This document shows, one piece after another, positions 35,238 to 45,211 of a stretch of 64,000 nt of DNA. Position 1 is the stretch's first letter. Each line of letters begins with the position of its first letter. A program made the position numbers and the translations under genes. The notes under the pieces are model-generated. The model saw nothing but the letters and a program-made list of their open reading frames with translations, made no database searches and had not been told where the DNA came from. The DNA is taken from the NCBI RefSeq assembly GCF_000178995.1, contig NZ_ADVZ01000005.1, positions 124,001 to 188,000 on the forward strand, given 5' to 3'. This stretch comes from Afipia sp. 1NLS2. Its GTDB lineage: Bacteria > Pseudomonadota > Alphaproteobacteria > Rhizobiales > Xanthobacteraceae.

Positions 35238-37178
35238 TCACCTAGACTGCCCACCCTTACGATACTCCGGATCGATCGCCGCTGCATTCCGCTCGATAAA
35301 GAACTTCGACGCGGCAGGCGTCAGATGACCATTATCCCAGGAGGTCGGCTGTCCACCACTGTCCGGAACAGTAATCAGACAGCTATTGCCCTTGCAGAAG
35401 GTCGCGGCCGGTGAAATGAACGTCACGTTTTCCGCAGCGGCGACGCGCTTCACCATATTCTCTGCCGCGAATGTCCACCACTCAAGATAGGCTGAATCCC
35501 ATTCTGGAATTTTATCCGGCGCGGCGGAGCGCTTGAAGATACTGAACTGGAAATCCCGCAGCGGAATCACGGATGGCGCGATCTTCCATTGCGGCATCTG
35601 CCCGATGACAACGATGTGTTGCACACCCGCCGCCTTCAGCCAGTCGATCGTTCGGGTCAGCCTTTTCGCATCAACCAGGGCATATTTGCCTGTGCCGTCA
35701 TAAACTATCCATCGCGCCGCGATGATAACGGTATCCGGCCGCAACAACGGGATCTTTTGTCGCGCGAGTTCATTCGCATCGTCGCAATAACGCGGAAGCG
35801 GCGCCGAACTATCCGCCATCGGAGCACAGCTAAATGCGATATAGCGCGCGAGACGGAAGTCCCGCCGCTCCTGTTGCAGGGCCTGTAAGCCGGCAATCAG
35901 ATGAAAGGCATGTGAATCGCCCCAGACCAGAACGAGCGGTGCACCGGCTGGTCCGATCCCGTCGCATTCGGCGGATGGCCTGGTCTCGGCGCCGTACACG
36001 CACACCTGAGCGGCGGCATCCTTGCCCGCATCAATTACACGCTTCTGGATCTCGCGCGGAAAACGGTCCGGGAAGCCGTCTTTCGCGTACACCACCAAAC
36101 CCAGGGACCCGCAGACAGCAAGAAGAACGGCAAGCGAAACCGCCTTGGTTGAGAGATGGCCGCCCGAGCGGAGCGGACGCTCGATAAACCTGTATGTGAG
36201 ATGCGCAAGAACACCCGCCGCAACAATCAAGCCAATCGACATGATGACCGTCGGCTCTCTGTGGAAGCGGATGGTGCGGGCGAAAACCAGAAGCGGCCAA
36301 TGCCACAGATAAAACGGGTAGCTGATCAGTCCGATATAGACCAGCGTGCGGTGACCCAGCATACGGTTCGCTCGCGCATTCTCGCCCGATGCAATCAGCA
36401 GAACCGTGCCGGCCACCGGCAACAACGCCCACCATCCAGGAAACGCCCTGTCGCGATCGACCACCATCATCGCTGTCGCGAGCAACAGCAATCCGGCCCA
36501 TCCCATCCACGACTTGCCGTGAACAAAACCACCGGCGCGGGCATGAAGCAGTGCTAGAATTGACCCCGACCCCAATTCCCAGAAACGGCCCAGCGGCAGA
36601 AAGAACGCGCCAACAGGATCGTTCGCGGTCTGCACGACATTGCCGCCAAACGACAGGACCGTCAGCCCGATCGCAATCGCGAGCGCCGCGCGGTGGCGCA
36701 CCAGCAGCATCAGGATCAGCGGCCAGACCAGATAGAACTGCTCCTCCACACCCAGCGACCAGATGTGCAGCAGCGGGTTGAATTCCGCGCTCGGCGCGAA
36801 GTAGTTCTGTTGCAGAAATAACGCGATGTTGGCGATAAAGCCCGCCGATGCCGCCGTGTTGAGGCCCAGCGCGCGATAGGCATCGGGCAGCATGAACAGA
36901 AAGCCCATCCCCAGCGAGACAAGCAGAACGAGAATGAGCGCCGGAAAGATGCGCCTGATTCTTCGCCCATAGAACGTTGCGACGCTGAACCGGCTTGCGG
37001 CGACATCCTGTCGGATCAGGCTGGTGATCAGAAAGCCGGAAATGACGAAGAACACATCGACGCCGACGAAGCCGCCGCGAAATACCGCCGGAAAATAGTG
37101 AAAGCCGACGACGAACAGAACGGCAATCGCCCGCAGGCCATCCACGTCTCGTCGATATGGTAATGACACGTCGATCAA
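35238..37178 (-). CDS. Acyltransferase 3 fused to SGNH domain (OafA/OafB type)
   Basis: A 646-residue membrane protein. Residues 1 to about 350 are the acyltransferase-3 domain with about ten helices, beginning RRDVDGLRAIAVLFVVGFHY and GVDVFFVISGFLIT, where His and Arg are the catalytic residues. An eleventh helix leads to a periplasmic SGNH domain (about 385-640) with VLVWGDSHAF carrying the nucleophile Ser and WDNGHLTPAASKFF carrying the Asp/His pair. Enzymes of this type O-acetylate lipopolysaccharide or other glycans on the periplasmic face. It is not in an operon, but lies 1 kb from the polysaccharide cluster; a link is inference. Confidence 0.92.
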   Translation of the reverse strand: MIDVSLPYRRDVDGLRAIAVLFVVGFHYFPAVFRGGFVGVDVFFVISGFLITSLIRQDVAASRFSVATFYGRRIRRIFPALILVLLVSLGMGFLFMLPDAYRALGLNTAASAGFIANIALFLQQNYFAPSAEFNPLLHIWSLGVEEQFYLVWPLILMLLVRHRAALAIAIGLTVLSFGGNVVQTANDPVGAFFLPLGRFWELGSGSILALLHARAGGFVHGKSWMGWAGLLLLATAMMVVDRDRAFPGWWALLPVAGTVLLIASGENARANRMLGHRTLVYIGLISYPFYLWHWPLLVFARTIRFHREPTVIMSIGLIVAAGVLAHLTYRFIERPLRSGGHLSTKAVSLAVLLAVCGSLGLVVYAKDGFPDRFPREIQKRVIDAGKDAAAQVCVYGAETRPSAECDGIGPAGAPLVLVWGDSHAFHLIAGLQALQQERRDFRLARYIAFSCAPMADSSAPLPRYCDDANELARQKIPLLRPDTVIIAARWIVYDGTGKYALVDAKRLTRTIDWLKAAGVQHIVVIGQMPQWKIAPSVIPLRDFQFSIFKRSAAPDKIPEWDSAYLEWWTFAAENMVKRVAAAENVTFISPAATFCKGNSCLITVPDSGGQPTSWDNGHLTPAASKFFIERNAAAIDPEYRKGGQSR

Positions 37179-37220
37179 TCCCGCAGGCGTGACAAGACCA
37201 ATTCAGGCTGACTTGGAATC

Positions 37221-37306
37221 GTCATGCGTGGGCTTGCCCCACGCATCCATCTAAAAAGAGGAGTCTCTTCAAGCAGATGAATTGCCGGGTCAAGCCCGGT
37301 AATGGC
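37221..37306. repeat. REP-like palindromic element
   Basis: Two palindromic arms. The first (37221-37252) is GTCATG, CGTGGGCTTGCCCCACG, CATCCATCT; the second (37275-37306) is AGATGAATTG, CCGGGTCAAGCCCGG, TAATGGC. The arms also mirror each other through ATCT/AGAT. Elements of this kind, with GGGCTTG/CAAGCCC cores, are scattered between genes in Bradyrhizobium-type chromosomes. Confidence 0.65.
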
Positions 37307-37422
37307 GGGGCTCGGTTCCATTCAAAGTGAAACCACTCTAGTGTCCCGAATCCGAAGTTCGCCTCACTAGGCAGCATCTTCTACAGCGAACTTCTGAATC
37401 ACCACGCTGGGCTGCCATGCCG

Positions 37423-38154
37423 TCAGCCGCCCATGGCCCTGTCGAGCAGAGCACGCGCGCTCAACAGATCATCGAGAACGGATTTCAACTTGGCCTGCCC
37501 GTCTCCATGAGTCCGTGTCTGCTGAGGCCCCTTCTGCTGCAGACTTTGACGCACGCCCGGCGGCGCATACGCATCGGCTCCGTTGTGATGCGCGGAAGCC
37601 TGCATGACGGCAGGTTTCGTCACTGTCGCAACCGGCACTTCCGGAGCACGCCTGGCCGCAGCCGGCGGCATCGGGCCGATCCGCTCCGACATCGAAGGCA
37701 CGAAATCCATCAAGGGCCGTAGCGGCGGGCTTTCGGTCTCAAGCTCGACCTCATTCGCCTCGTCGTCCATCTCCTCGGCGGCGTCGATCTCTGCCGTCTC
37801 GTACTCGTCGGAGGCGAATTCACGTGCCTCGTGTTGCGGTGCTTCCTCGAATGAGGGACCAGACAAAGAGGCTGGCGCGAGCGCTGCCTCATCGAGATTC
37901 TGGACAGCCTTGACGCCATGCTCGCGCAGAATGCGCTGCACGCCACGGATGGTGTAACCCTCGCCGTACAGCAGGCGACGGATTCCGCGCAGCAGTTCCA
38001 CATCGTCGGGCCGGTAGTACCGGCGGCCGCCGCTGCGTTTCATCGGCTTGATCTGAACGAAGCGCGTTTCCCAAAATCGCAGCACGTGAGCCGGGATATC
38101 GAGATCGTCAGCCACTTCGCTGATGGTCCGAAATGCGTCCGGTGCCTTTTCCAA
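37423..38154 (-). CDS. MerR-family transcriptional regulator
   Basis: A 243-residue DNA-binding protein. Residues 10-80 form the MerR winged helix-turn-helix: [36 protein letters not shown] and [15 protein letters not shown]. The remainder has no metal-binding cysteines; it is acidic (about 110-150), then Pro/Ala-rich, and ends [17 protein letters not shown]. It lies downstream of plsX, fabH and ihfA on the same strand, a conserved grouping in alphaproteobacteria. Its effector and targets are unknown. Confidence 0.88.
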   Translation of the reverse strand: MEKAPDAFRTISEVADDLDIPAHVLRFWETRFVQIKPMKRSGGRRYYRPDDVELLRGIRRLLYGEGYTIRGVQRILREHGVKAVQNLDEAALAPASLSGPSFEEAPQHEAREFASDEYETAEIDAAEEMDDEANEVELETESPPLRPLMDFVPSMSERIGPMPPAAARRAPEVPVATVTKPAVMQASAHHNGADAYAPPGVRQSLQQKGPQQTRTHGDGQAKLKSVLDDLLSARALLDRAMGG

Positions 38155-38285
38155 AAGGCAAGCCCCCTGTCAGAATCACGGCATGAATCATCCCGCTTCT
38201 GAAAGGGTAACGCTTTTTCGGATTTTCGGAAACGATTCGGTGCTTGCTGGACGAACGGAGGGAAGTTGCCGGGCGCCTGCCGGGT

Positions 38286-38630
38286 CTAGCCCGCAGCCGC
38301 GCTGGCGACGGCCGATTCATCCTTGGTGCCGGCACCGTTGTTGATGCGCTGCTTCAGGATTGCCGACGGCTTGAACACCATGACCCGGCGCGGCGAGATC
38401 GGGACCTCGGTCCCCGTCTTGGGGTTGCGGCCGATGCGCTCGCCTTTTTTGCGCACCATGAAGGAGCCGAACGAGGACAGCTTCACCGTTTCGCCCTTCT
38501 CAAGGCAGTCGGTGATCTCCTTGAGCACGAGTTCAACGAACGCAGCCGACTCTGTCCGCGACAGGCCGACCTTCTGGTAGACCGCCTCACATAAATCGAC
38601 TCGTGTGACCGTTTTTCCGCTCTCGCTCAT
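38286..38630 (-). CDS. ihfA: Integration host factor subunit alpha
   Basis: A 114-residue DNA-bending protein that pairs with IHF-beta. The conserved core [20 protein letters not shown], then [24 protein letters not shown] (about 47-70, with the DNA-intercalating Pro in the beta arm) and [12 protein letters not shown] is intact. The ATG at 38630 gives [10 protein letters not shown]; an in-frame start nine codons earlier is less likely. IHF often assists sigma-54 promoters like the one at glnB. It lies between fabH and the MerR gene. Confidence 0.96.
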   Translation of the reverse strand: MSESGKTVTRVDLCEAVYQKVGLSRTESAAFVELVLKEITDCLEKGETVKLSSFGSFMVRKKGERIGRNPKTGTEVPISPRRVMVFKPSAILKQRINNGAGTKDESAVASAAAG

Positions 38631-38759
38631 GATCCGAACCCCAGCTACAGCGTGCAAATTATGCTTAAAAATAAGAGGTTAGTTGCAACGGGTCAACCAT
38701 GCTCATCATGCAACCGCATGATATTCGGACATAATAATCCGCGGCATTCGACCTAAATT

Positions 38760-39737
38760 TTACCAACGCAACAGGGCCGAGCCCCAGGTGAACCCTCCGC
38801 CCATCGCTTCCAGCATCACCAGATCGCCTCGCTTGATGCGTCCGTCATCGGCTGCCGTCGCAAGCGCCAATGGAATGGAGGCCGCCGACGTATTGCCGTG
38901 CCGGTCGACGGTCAGCACCACTTTTTGCGGCGCGATATCGAGCTTCTTGGCCGACGCATCGATGATCCGCTTGTTCGCCTGATGCGGAACAAGCCAGTCG
39001 ATGTCGTTAGCCGTTGTTCCTGTCGCGGCGAAAGCATCGACGATGACATCCGTGATCATGCCGACGGCGTGCTTGAACACCTCGCGGCCTTCCATGCGCA
39101 GATGGCCGACGGTCTGCGTCGAGGACGGACCGCCATCGACGTACAATTTGTCCTTGTGGGCACCATCCGAGCGTAGATGGGTGGTGAGAATGCCCCGGTC
39201 GGCACTGGTGCCGGCCTGCGGCTGCGCCTCGAGAACCACAGCCCCCGCCCCGTCGCCGAACAGCACGCAGGTGCCACGGTCGTTCCAGTCGAGGATGCGG
39301 GAAAAGGTCTCCGCGCCAATCACCAGCGCTCGCTTGTAGGTGCCGGCTTTGAGGAAATTGTCGGCCGTCGCCAGCGCGAAAATGAAGCCGCTGCACACCG
39401 CTTGAAGGTCGAACGCAGCACCGTGATGGATGCCAAGCCCGTTCTGGATCTGCACGGCTGTTGCGGGAAAGGTATGGTCCGGCGTCGAGGTCGCGAGCAC
39501 GATCAGGTCGATCGACTGCGCGTCGACTTTCGCGTCCGCGATCGCCGCCTGCGCCGCCTTGAGGCCGAGATGCGAGGTGAACTCGCCGTCCGCAGCGATG
39601 TGACGCTGGCGGATGCCTGTGCGCTGGACGATCCATTCATCCGAGGTCTCGACCATGCCGGCAAGCTCGGCATTGGACATCACGCGCTTGGGCAAATACG
39701 CGCCATGGCCGATCACAACCGAACGCATCACACTCAC
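38760..39737 (-). CDS. fabH: Beta-ketoacyl-ACP synthase III
   Basis: A 325-residue condensing enzyme that starts fatty-acid synthesis from acetyl-CoA and malonyl-ACP. The triad is visible: Cys115 in [10 protein letters not shown], His in [12 protein letters not shown], and Asn in [11 protein letters not shown]. The GTG at 39737 overlaps the plsX stop in GTGA and has GGAGG seven bases upstream, so I prefer it over the ATG three codons on. This gives translational coupling to plsX. The C-terminus [13 protein letters not shown] is typical. ihfA follows after 129 bases. Confidence 0.96.
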   Translation of the reverse strand: MSVMRSVVIGHGAYLPKRVMSNAELAGMVETSDEWIVQRTGIRQRHIAADGEFTSHLGLKAAQAAIADAKVDAQSIDLIVLATSTPDHTFPATAVQIQNGLGIHHGAAFDLQAVCSGFIFALATADNFLKAGTYKRALVIGAETFSRILDWNDRGTCVLFGDGAGAVVLEAQPQAGTSADRGILTTHLRSDGAHKDKLYVDGGPSSTQTVGHLRMEGREVFKHAVGMITDVIVDAFAATGTTANDIDWLVPHQANKRIIDASAKKLDIAPQKVVLTVDRHGNTSAASIPLALATAADDGRIKRGDLVMLEAMGGGFTWGSALLRW

Positions 39738-40795
39738 GAAACAGCCTCCTGCGCGGTCGGCATAAGGGTCAGCGACCCGCCGTCACGGTTGAGAGTTTGA
39801 TTGATCTTTGTCAGGAGATCGTAGCGGACCATCTCATAGCCAACATCCACGGCGGACGCAAAGCCCTCGGCATCGGTGCCGCCATGGCTTTTGATCACAA
39901 CGCCGTTGAGGCCGAGAAACACTCCGCCATTGACCTTGCGCGGGTCCATCTTGTCCCGCAGGGCCTTGAAGGCGCTCTTGGCGAACAGATAGCCGAGCTT
40001 GGAGCGCCAGGTGCGGCTCATCGCGCTGCGCAGATATTCGGCGATCTGGCGCGCGGTACCTTCCGCGGTCTTCAGCGCGATGTTGCCGGAAAAGCCTTCG
40101 GTGACGATCACGTCGGCGGCTCCCTTGCCGATGCCGTCACCCTCGACGAAGCCGATGAAGTCCAGCTCCGGCAGGTTCATGGAGCGCAGCAACTCGGCCG
40201 CCTCCTTCACCTCCTCGACGCCCTTGACCTCCTCCACCCCGATGTTGAGCAGGCCCACCGTCGGTCGTTCGATGTCGAACAGCACCCGCGCCATCGCGCT
40301 GCCCATGATCGCCAGCGAGGCCAGATGGCGGGCGTCGCCGCCGATCGAGGCGCCAACATCGAGCACCACGGACTCGCTGCGGATCGTCGGCCACACGCAG
40401 GCGATCGCCGGGCGGTCAATGCCGGGCAGCATGCGCAGGTTGAATCGCGACATCGCCATCAGTGCGCCGGTGTTGCCGGCGGATACGGCCACGTCGGCCT
40501 CACCCTTGCGCACGGCATCGAGCGCCAGCCACATCGAAGAGGTCTTGCGGCCACGGCGCAGCGCCTGGCTCGGCTTCTCCTCCATGGTGATGGCGACATC
40601 GGTGTGGACGACCTTTGAAGCCGCCTTGATGGCCGGATGAGCGTCGAGCTGCCGGTTGATCGCGGCGCTGTCGCCGAACAGGATGAATTCCGTGTCGGGA
40701 TGCCGTGTCAGTGAGATTCCTGCGCCCGGGACCACCACGGGGGGGCCGAAATCGCCGCCCATGGCATCGAGCGCAATACGAACCTTCTGGGCCAT
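39734..40795 (-). CDS. plsX: Phosphate acyltransferase PlsX
   Basis: A 353-residue peripheral membrane enzyme that makes acyl-phosphate from acyl-ACP for phospholipid synthesis. The start at 40795 gives [14 protein letters not shown] after MAQK, the family N-terminus; 49 codons are open upstream but lie in the region after DUF177. Conserved pieces: [15 protein letters not shown], and NVGVEEVKG-like NIGVEEVKG, then [13 protein letters not shown]. It is coupled to fabH. A 186-base gap separates it from the DUF177 gene, and plsX may have its own promoter there. Confidence 0.96.
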   Translation of the reverse strand: MAQKVRIALDAMGGDFGPPVVVPGAGISLTRHPDTEFILFGDSAAINRQLDAHPAIKAASKVVHTDVAITMEEKPSQALRRGRKTSSMWLALDAVRKGEADVAVSAGNTGALMAMSRFNLRMLPGIDRPAIACVWPTIRSESVVLDVGASIGGDARHLASLAIMGSAMARVLFDIERPTVGLLNIGVEEVKGVEEVKEAAELLRSMNLPELDFIGFVEGDGIGKGAADVIVTEGFSGNIALKTAEGTARQIAEYLRSAMSRTWRSKLGYLFAKSAFKALRDKMDPRKVNGGVFLGLNGVVIKSHGGTDAEGFASAVDVGYEMVRYDLLTKINQTLNRDGGSLTLMPTAQEAVS

Positions 40796-40981
40796 GGCCG
40801 ATGTAAGAACCTGATTGTGCAGCAAGCCCGATGAGTTTGCGACTGATCGGAAAACGAACCGCGATTGGCAATGCGAGACGGCTAGTGAGGGACAGTCATA
40901 CCGCCGTCCCGTCAACAATAGCCAGTTCAGAAGCCGATACAATATCTTGACCGGCCTGTCTCGCTCCTTGAATGGTGTGAA

Positions 40982-41548
40982 TCAGTCCTTTTTCGACCTT
41001 TTTGGACCGCCCTTTGGCGCCTGCTGGAGGGCCTTCAGGGCCGCGAACGGGTGTTCCTCCGGGTCGGAGGTCTCAACGGTTGCGGTGAAAGCCACATCCG
41101 CCTTCCGGGGATAGGGGTCGATTCCAAGGAACAGCATCTCGGTCGCGAGCCGCCCGAGGTCGATGGCTCCGTTGACGATGATTTCCGGCGGGTCCGGCTC
41201 GTCCCCGTCGATATCCACCTTCGGCGGGGCTGCCGCAGCCGAATCCGGCTCGGCGAAAATAATGTCGATGTCTTCCTCGACCCGGTTTTCCAGAGGCTCC
41301 AGCGTCACCACGCAGTCCTGACCGATCAGGCCACTGACACGGCCTCGCGCCTGAATGGCTCCCCGGACGTGGGTGAGGTGGAAACTCGCCTGAGCCTCCA
41401 GAATCTCCCGCACGCCCGCGACCTCCGCCAAGGCGGCGCGTTCGGCCGCATTGGCCGCAAAGGTGACATGCGACCCGGCAGCCGGGATCTTCGCCACAGC
41501 GACCGGGTGGCTCCAAGGATTATCGCGATGGGGCTGATGTCCGCTCAT
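40982..41548 (-). CDS. DUF177 (YceD-like) protein
   Basis: A 188-residue protein of the YceD/DUF177 family, implicated elsewhere in 23S rRNA accumulation. NPWSHPVAVAKIPAAGSHV at the start, then GRVSGLIGQDCVVTLEPLENRVEEDI (central, with the single conserved Cys) and GAIDLGRLATEMLFLGIDPYPRK are typical of the alphaproteobacterial branch. The usual second CxxC cysteine pair is not seen. Its start is four bases after the stop of the upstream chaperone gene, so the two are co-transcribed. plsX follows, the common order. Confidence 0.88.
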   Translation of the reverse strand: MSGHQPHRDNPWSHPVAVAKIPAAGSHVTFAANAAERAALAEVAGVREILEAQASFHLTHVRGAIQARGRVSGLIGQDCVVTLEPLENRVEEDIDIIFAEPDSAAAAPPKVDIDGDEPDPPEIIVNGAIDLGRLATEMLFLGIDPYPRKADVAFTATVETSDPEEHPFAALKALQQAPKGGPKRSKKD

Positions 41549-41552
41549 CCGG

Positions 41553-42089
41553 TTATCCTTCCGCCAAGCCGTTGGCAGGCGGAAACTGCCATTCGCCGCG
41601 CGCGAAAGCCGCCTGATCGACCGTGTTAAGCTGCGCCAGCGCTTCCCCTACGTAGGTGGCAAGCCGCTCCGCGCCGGCTGCATTGGCCTCGTTGAAGATG
41701 TTGCGGTTGAACGCGGCCGCCAGTTCCGCATGACCCGCATTGAGCGCCGCGTCGTAGGCAGCGGAGCGGCCATAAAAGGCCTCGCCGAACTTCTGCATCC
41801 GCTTCGGGACGGTGAGGTCGCCTACCCCCATCTCGCGCAGATTGTCGTCCATGTCGGTGCAAAAACGGTCGAACAGGTGTTGCGCCGGTTCTTCCCCAGC
41901 CGGGTCCTGCCGCAGCACCCGCAGCACCATCCACAGATGCAGCAGCACCATGTCGAAGCGCCCGTCCACCGTGTCGGGAACATGGAGCCCAGCATAGAAG
42001 GCCGGCTGCCGGGCCTGCGCCACGATCATGCCATAGATGGCCTCGATGGTGCGCTGCGCCGGGGTCGATTTCTTGAGAAACGAGAACAT
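41553..42089 (-). CDS. Ubiquinol-cytochrome c chaperone (CBP3/UQCC1) family protein
   Basis: A 178-residue protein of the ubiquinol-cyt c chaperone domain family, related to mitochondrial Cbp3/UQCC1 that assists cytochrome bc1 assembly. Helical throughout: TIEAIYGMIVAQARQPAFYA, FDMVLLHLWMVLRVLR, LFDRFCTDMDDNLREMGVGD and MQKFGEAFYGRSAAYD are the conserved helices. The ATG at 42089 (MFSFLKKS) is favoured; another ATG lies four codons upstream. It diverges from the bamE-type gene and leads the transcript into DUF177. A role in respiratory complex III assembly is inferred from the family. Confidence 0.85.
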   Translation of the reverse strand: MFSFLKKSTPAQRTIEAIYGMIVAQARQPAFYAGLHVPDTVDGRFDMVLLHLWMVLRVLRQDPAGEEPAQHLFDRFCTDMDDNLREMGVGDLTVPKRMQKFGEAFYGRSAAYDAALNAGHAELAAAFNRNIFNEANAAGAERLATYVGEALAQLNTVDQAAFARGEWQFPPANGLAEG

Positions 42090-42220
42090 CTTCCGATCCA
42101 TTGACCTGCCCGCCAGTCCGGGCACGCGGTTCTGTGGTTGCAATGAAGCGTGCCGCCGGGTACGTCAACCGCTCCTGCGATGCAAGAACCTCGGGACTGC
42201 AAGAAAGGCCTTCGCCTGAC

Positions 42221-42700
42221 ATGACGTTTCGCGCCCTCACCCCCTCCTCCTATCCCCGTTCCCGCTCCATGTCGGGCACCCTGCGCGGCACCGTTGCCGC
42301 GCTGGCTCTCGGTCTGGTCCTCGTCGGATGTACCGGCGAGCAGTTCCAGAGGGGTTACATCCTGCCACCCGGCGCGCTGGAACAAGTCCAGATCGGCGCG
42401 AGCCAGGATCAGGTGCTGGTGGTGCTGGGTACGCCTTCAACCGTCGCGACGCTGGACGGCGACGTGTTCTATTACATCTCGCAGCGCACGGAGCGGAAGG
42501 TCGCCTTCATGCACCAGCAGGTGATCGACCAGCGCGTCATCGCCGTCTATTTCGACAAGAACCGCACCGTCCGGCGCGTGGCGAACTACGGCCTGAAGGA
42601 CGGTAAGATTTTCGACTTCATCAGCCGCACCACGCCGACCAGCGGCCAGGAGATCAGCTACCTTGCGCCGATCTTCAAGCTGATCAGGTTCCGCGACTGA
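42221..42700 (+). CDS. bamE: Outer membrane assembly lipoprotein BamE/OmlA
   Basis: A 159-residue lipoprotein of the SmpA/OmlA family, part of the beta-barrel assembly machinery. The signal ends in a lipobox LVLVGC (Cys at about 37), after which the lipid-anchored domain begins. The core GYILPPGALEQVQIGASQDQVLVVLGTPS (given here as two halves, GYILPPGALEQV and IGASQDQVLVVLGTPS) and FYYISQRTERKVAF are family features. The ATG at 42221 has no strong ribosome binding site; an ATG at 42269 would shorten the leader to a more usual length. It diverges from the chaperone gene. Confidence 0.92.
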   Translation: MTFRALTPSSYPRSRSMSGTLRGTVAALALGLVLVGCTGEQFQRGYILPPGALEQVQIGASQDQVLVVLGTPSTVATLDGDVFYYISQRTERKVAFMHQQVIDQRVIAVYFDKNRTVRRVANYGLKDGKIFDFISRTTPTSGQEISYLAPIFKLIRFRD

Positions 42701-42723
42701 TTTTCGGTGACGTGCCGGTCGCG

Positions 42724-42876
42724 TTACACCGCGACCAGCCCGCGCGCGACGAAGTCGTAGCCCTGCTCCCAGCGGTCGTGCTGCTCAGTGCCTTCCGGAT
42801 AGGGATTCTTACGCGGCTCGTGATTGAAGCGCGCGAGCTTCCCCTGCTCGAACGGATCGCTGTCGTCGGCTGCCAT
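42724..42876 (-). CDS. Small RMF/CrpP-like protein (50 aa)
   Basis: A 50-residue hydrophilic protein. FEQGKLARFNH, NPYPEGTEQHDRWEQGYDF (central) and a short tail match the pattern of the ribosome modulation factor / CrpP fold: a helix, a Pro-Tyr-Pro turn, then W-x-x-G-Y/W. RMF binds and silences ribosomes in stationary phase; many alphaproteobacterial relatives are uncharacterised. The ribosome binding site GGGAG is duplicated in tandem (see repeat at 42877-42906). A possible stress-sigma promoter lies at 42934-42959. It converges on bamE with 23 bases between. Family link is by pattern only. Confidence 0.6.
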   Translation of the reverse strand: MAADDSDPFEQGKLARFNHEPRKNPYPEGTEQHDRWEQGYDFVARGLVAV

Positions 42877-42906
42877 GGTTTCGCTCCCTGAGGTTTCGCT
42901 CCCTCA
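42877..42906 (-). repeat. Tandem 15-base duplication of ribosome binding site
   Basis: The minus strand reads TGAGGGAGCGAAACC followed by TCAGGGAGCGAAACC and then the ATG of the RMF-like gene. The two copies differ at one base, so two GGGAG sites stand 15 bases apart. Confidence 0.75.
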
Positions 42907-42933
42907 TGCCGGTCACTTCCGGCCCTGACATCC

Positions 42934-42959
42934 AACGCAACAGGTATGTTCCGGTTTCC
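42934..42959 (-). promoter_or_regulatory. Possible EcfG-type stress promoter
   Basis: The minus strand has GGAAA, 17 bases, CGTT, one mismatch from the alphaproteobacterial general stress consensus GGAAC-N16/17-CGTT. It lies about 58 bases before the RMF-like ATG. Confidence 0.3.
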
Positions 42960-43041
42960 GACAGAGCGCTGAAATTTTCCGGGGGATTGCGAGCCGCGTC
43001 GTCTTCAAATTGTCGCAGTGTGCCGGGTCGTTCTGCGCAAC

Positions 43042-43073
43042 AAAAAAGCCCGCGGCATGCCGCGGGCTTTTCG
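43042..43073 (-). terminator. Rho-independent terminator after hppA
   Basis: The minus strand has an AAAGCCCGCGG/CCGCGGGCTTT stem with a CATG-type loop and a run of six T. It begins 18 bases beyond the hppA stop. Confidence 0.92.
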
Positions 43074-43090
43074 TCACTCTCGTATTGCTA

Positions 43091-45211
43091 TCAATGCGCC
43101 AGGATCGCAAGCAGCAACAGTGCCACGATGTTGGTGATCTTGATCATCGGGTTCACGGCGGGGCCCGCCGTGTCCTTGTAGGGATCGCCTACGGTGTCGC
43201 CGGTCACGGCCGCCTTATGCGCGTCCGAACCCTTGCCGCCGAAGTGACCATCCTCGATGTACTTCTTGGCGTTGTCCCACGCGCCGCCGCCCGAGGTCAT
43301 CGAGATCGCGACGAACAGGCCAGTGACGATCACACCGAGCAACATCGCGCCGACTGCGGAGAACGCAGCCGACTTGCCCGCCGCGCCGCCGCCCGCAATC
43401 GCATAGATCGCAAAGTAGACGACGATCGGCGACAGCACCGGCAGCAGCGACGGAATGATCATTTCCTTGATCGCAGCCTTGGTCAGCAGGTCCACGGCTT
43501 TGCCGTAGTCCGGCTTGTCGGTGCCCTGCATGATGCCCGGCTTCTCACGGAACTGACGGCGCACCTCTTCGACGATGGCGCCCGCCGCGCGGCCGACCGC
43601 CGTCATGCCCATCGCGCCGAACAGATACGGCAGCAGGCCACCAAACAGCAGGCCAACCACGACGTACGGGCTGTTGAGCGAGAAGTCCGGCGAAACGCCC
43701 TGGAAGTAAGGGTGATGGGCCGCATCCGAGATGAAGAACTTCAGGTCCTGATTGTAGGCCGCGAACAGCACCAGCGCGCCGAGACCGGCGGAGCCGATCG
43801 CGTAGCCCTTGGTGACGGCCTTGGTGGTGTTGCCGACCGCGTCGAGCGCGTCGGTCGCCTTGCGGACTTCCTTCGGAAGCCCCGCCATTTCCGCGATGCC
43901 GCCCGCGTTGTCCGTCACCGGGCCGAAGGCGTCGAGTGCCACGATCATGCCGGCCAGCGCCAGCATGGTGGTGGTCGCGATCGCGATGCCGAACAGGCCC
44001 GCGAGGCTGTAGGTGACGAGGATACCCGCGATGATGACGAGGGCGGGAAGTGCCGTCGATTCCATCGAGATCGCGAGACCCTGGATCACGTTGGTGCCGT
44101 GGCCCGTGACCGAGGACTGGGCAATCGACTTCACCGGGCGGAAGTCCGTGCCGGTGTAGTACTCGGTGATCCAGATGATGAGGCCGGTCACAGCAAGACC
44201 CGCGACGCCGCACAGGAACAGCGACATGCCGGTGTAGTTCACGCCCGCCAGCGGACCGAAGCCGATCAACTGGTGCACGACGATCGCCACGCCTGCAAGC
44301 GAGAGAATGCCGGTCGCGATCAGGCCCTTGTAGAGCGCGCCCATGATCGACTGGCTGGGACCAAGCTTGACGAAGAAGGTGCCGATGATCGAGGTGATAA
44401 TGCAGATGCCGCCGATAGCGAGCGGCAGCGTCATCACCTGTGTCAGGATCGGCGTGTTGCCGAAGAAGATTGCGGCCAGCACCATGGTCGCGACCGAGGT
44501 CACGGCGTAGGTCTCGAACAGGTCCGCCGCCATGCCGGCGCAGTCGCCGACATTGTCGCCGACGTTGTCGGCAATGGTGGCCGGGTTGCGCGGATCATCC
44601 TCGGGGATGCCCGCTTCAACCTTGCCGACGAGATCGCCGCCGACGTCCGCACCCTTGGTGAAGATGCCGCCGCCGAGACGGGCGAAGATCGAGATCAGCG
44701 ATGCGCCGAAGCCGAGCGCCACCAGCGCGTCGATGACGATGCGATCATTTGGCTTCAGGCCGTGCTGCTGGGTCAGGTGCATGAAATAGAGCGTCACACC
44801 AAGAAGAGCGAGACCCGCCACCAGAAGGCCGGTGATCGCGCCCGCCTTGAAGGCAAGCTCAAGACCGCCCGCGAGCGACTTGGTCGCCGCCTGCGCAGTG
44901 CGGACGTTGGCGCGAACCGAGACGTTCATGCCGATGAATCCCGCAGCACCCGACAGCACCGCGCCGATCAGAAAGCCGACGGCAACCAGAATGCCGAGGA
45001 AGTAAGCAAGCAGCGCGAAGATCACGACGCCGACGATCGCGATCGTCATGTACTGACGGCGCAGATAAGCCTGCGCGCCTTCGCGCACCGCCGCCGCGAT
45101 CTCCTGCATTCGCGCGCTCCCGGCATCGGCCCCCAGCACCGACGAGGTCGCCCACACCGCATAGACAATGGAAAGTGCTCCACAAAGCACGATCAACCAC
45201 AAAGCTGTCAT
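43091..45211 (-). CDS. hppA: K+-independent proton-translocating pyrophosphatase
   Basis: A 706-residue membrane pump with about sixteen helices that hydrolyses pyrophosphate and moves protons. The pyrophosphate/Mg site is [20 protein letters not shown] with [19 protein letters not shown] (in parts), plus [16 protein letters not shown] and later [36 protein letters not shown] has Lys where K+-dependent enzymes have Ala, marking the K+-independent class. Such pumps are common in Rhodospirillum and Bradyrhizobium relatives, where they save energy. It is a single gene with its own terminator, upstream region 205 bases from thiL. Confidence 0.97.
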   Translation of the reverse strand: MTALWLIVLCGALSIVYAVWATSSVLGADAGSARMQEIAAAVREGAQAYLRRQYMTIAIVGVVIFALLAYFLGILVAVGFLIGAVLSGAAGFIGMNVSVRANVRTAQAATKSLAGGLELAFKAGAITGLLVAGLALLGVTLYFMHLTQQHGLKPNDRIVIDALVALGFGASLISIFARLGGGIFTKGADVGGDLVGKVEAGIPEDDPRNPATIADNVGDNVGDCAGMAADLFETYAVTSVATMVLAAIFFGNTPILTQVMTLPLAIGGICIITSIIGTFFVKLGPSQSIMGALYKGLIATGILSLAGVAIVVHQLIGFGPLAGVNYTGMSLFLCGVAGLAVTGLIIWITEYYTGTDFRPVKSIAQSSVTGHGTNVIQGLAISMESTALPALVIIAGILVTYSLAGLFGIAIATTTMLALAGMIVALDAFGPVTDNAGGIAEMAGLPKEVRKATDALDAVGNTTKAVTKGYAIGSAGLGALVLFAAYNQDLKFFISDAAHHPYFQGVSPDFSLNSPYVVVGLLFGGLLPYLFGAMGMTAVGRAAGAIVEEVRRQFREKPGIMQGTDKPDYGKAVDLLTKAAIKEMIIPSLLPVLSPIVVYFAIYAIAGGGAAGKSAAFSAVGAMLLGVIVTGLFVAISMTSGGGAWDNAKKYIEDGHFGGKGSDAHKAAVTGDTVGDPYKDTAGPAVNPMIKITNIVALLLLAILAH

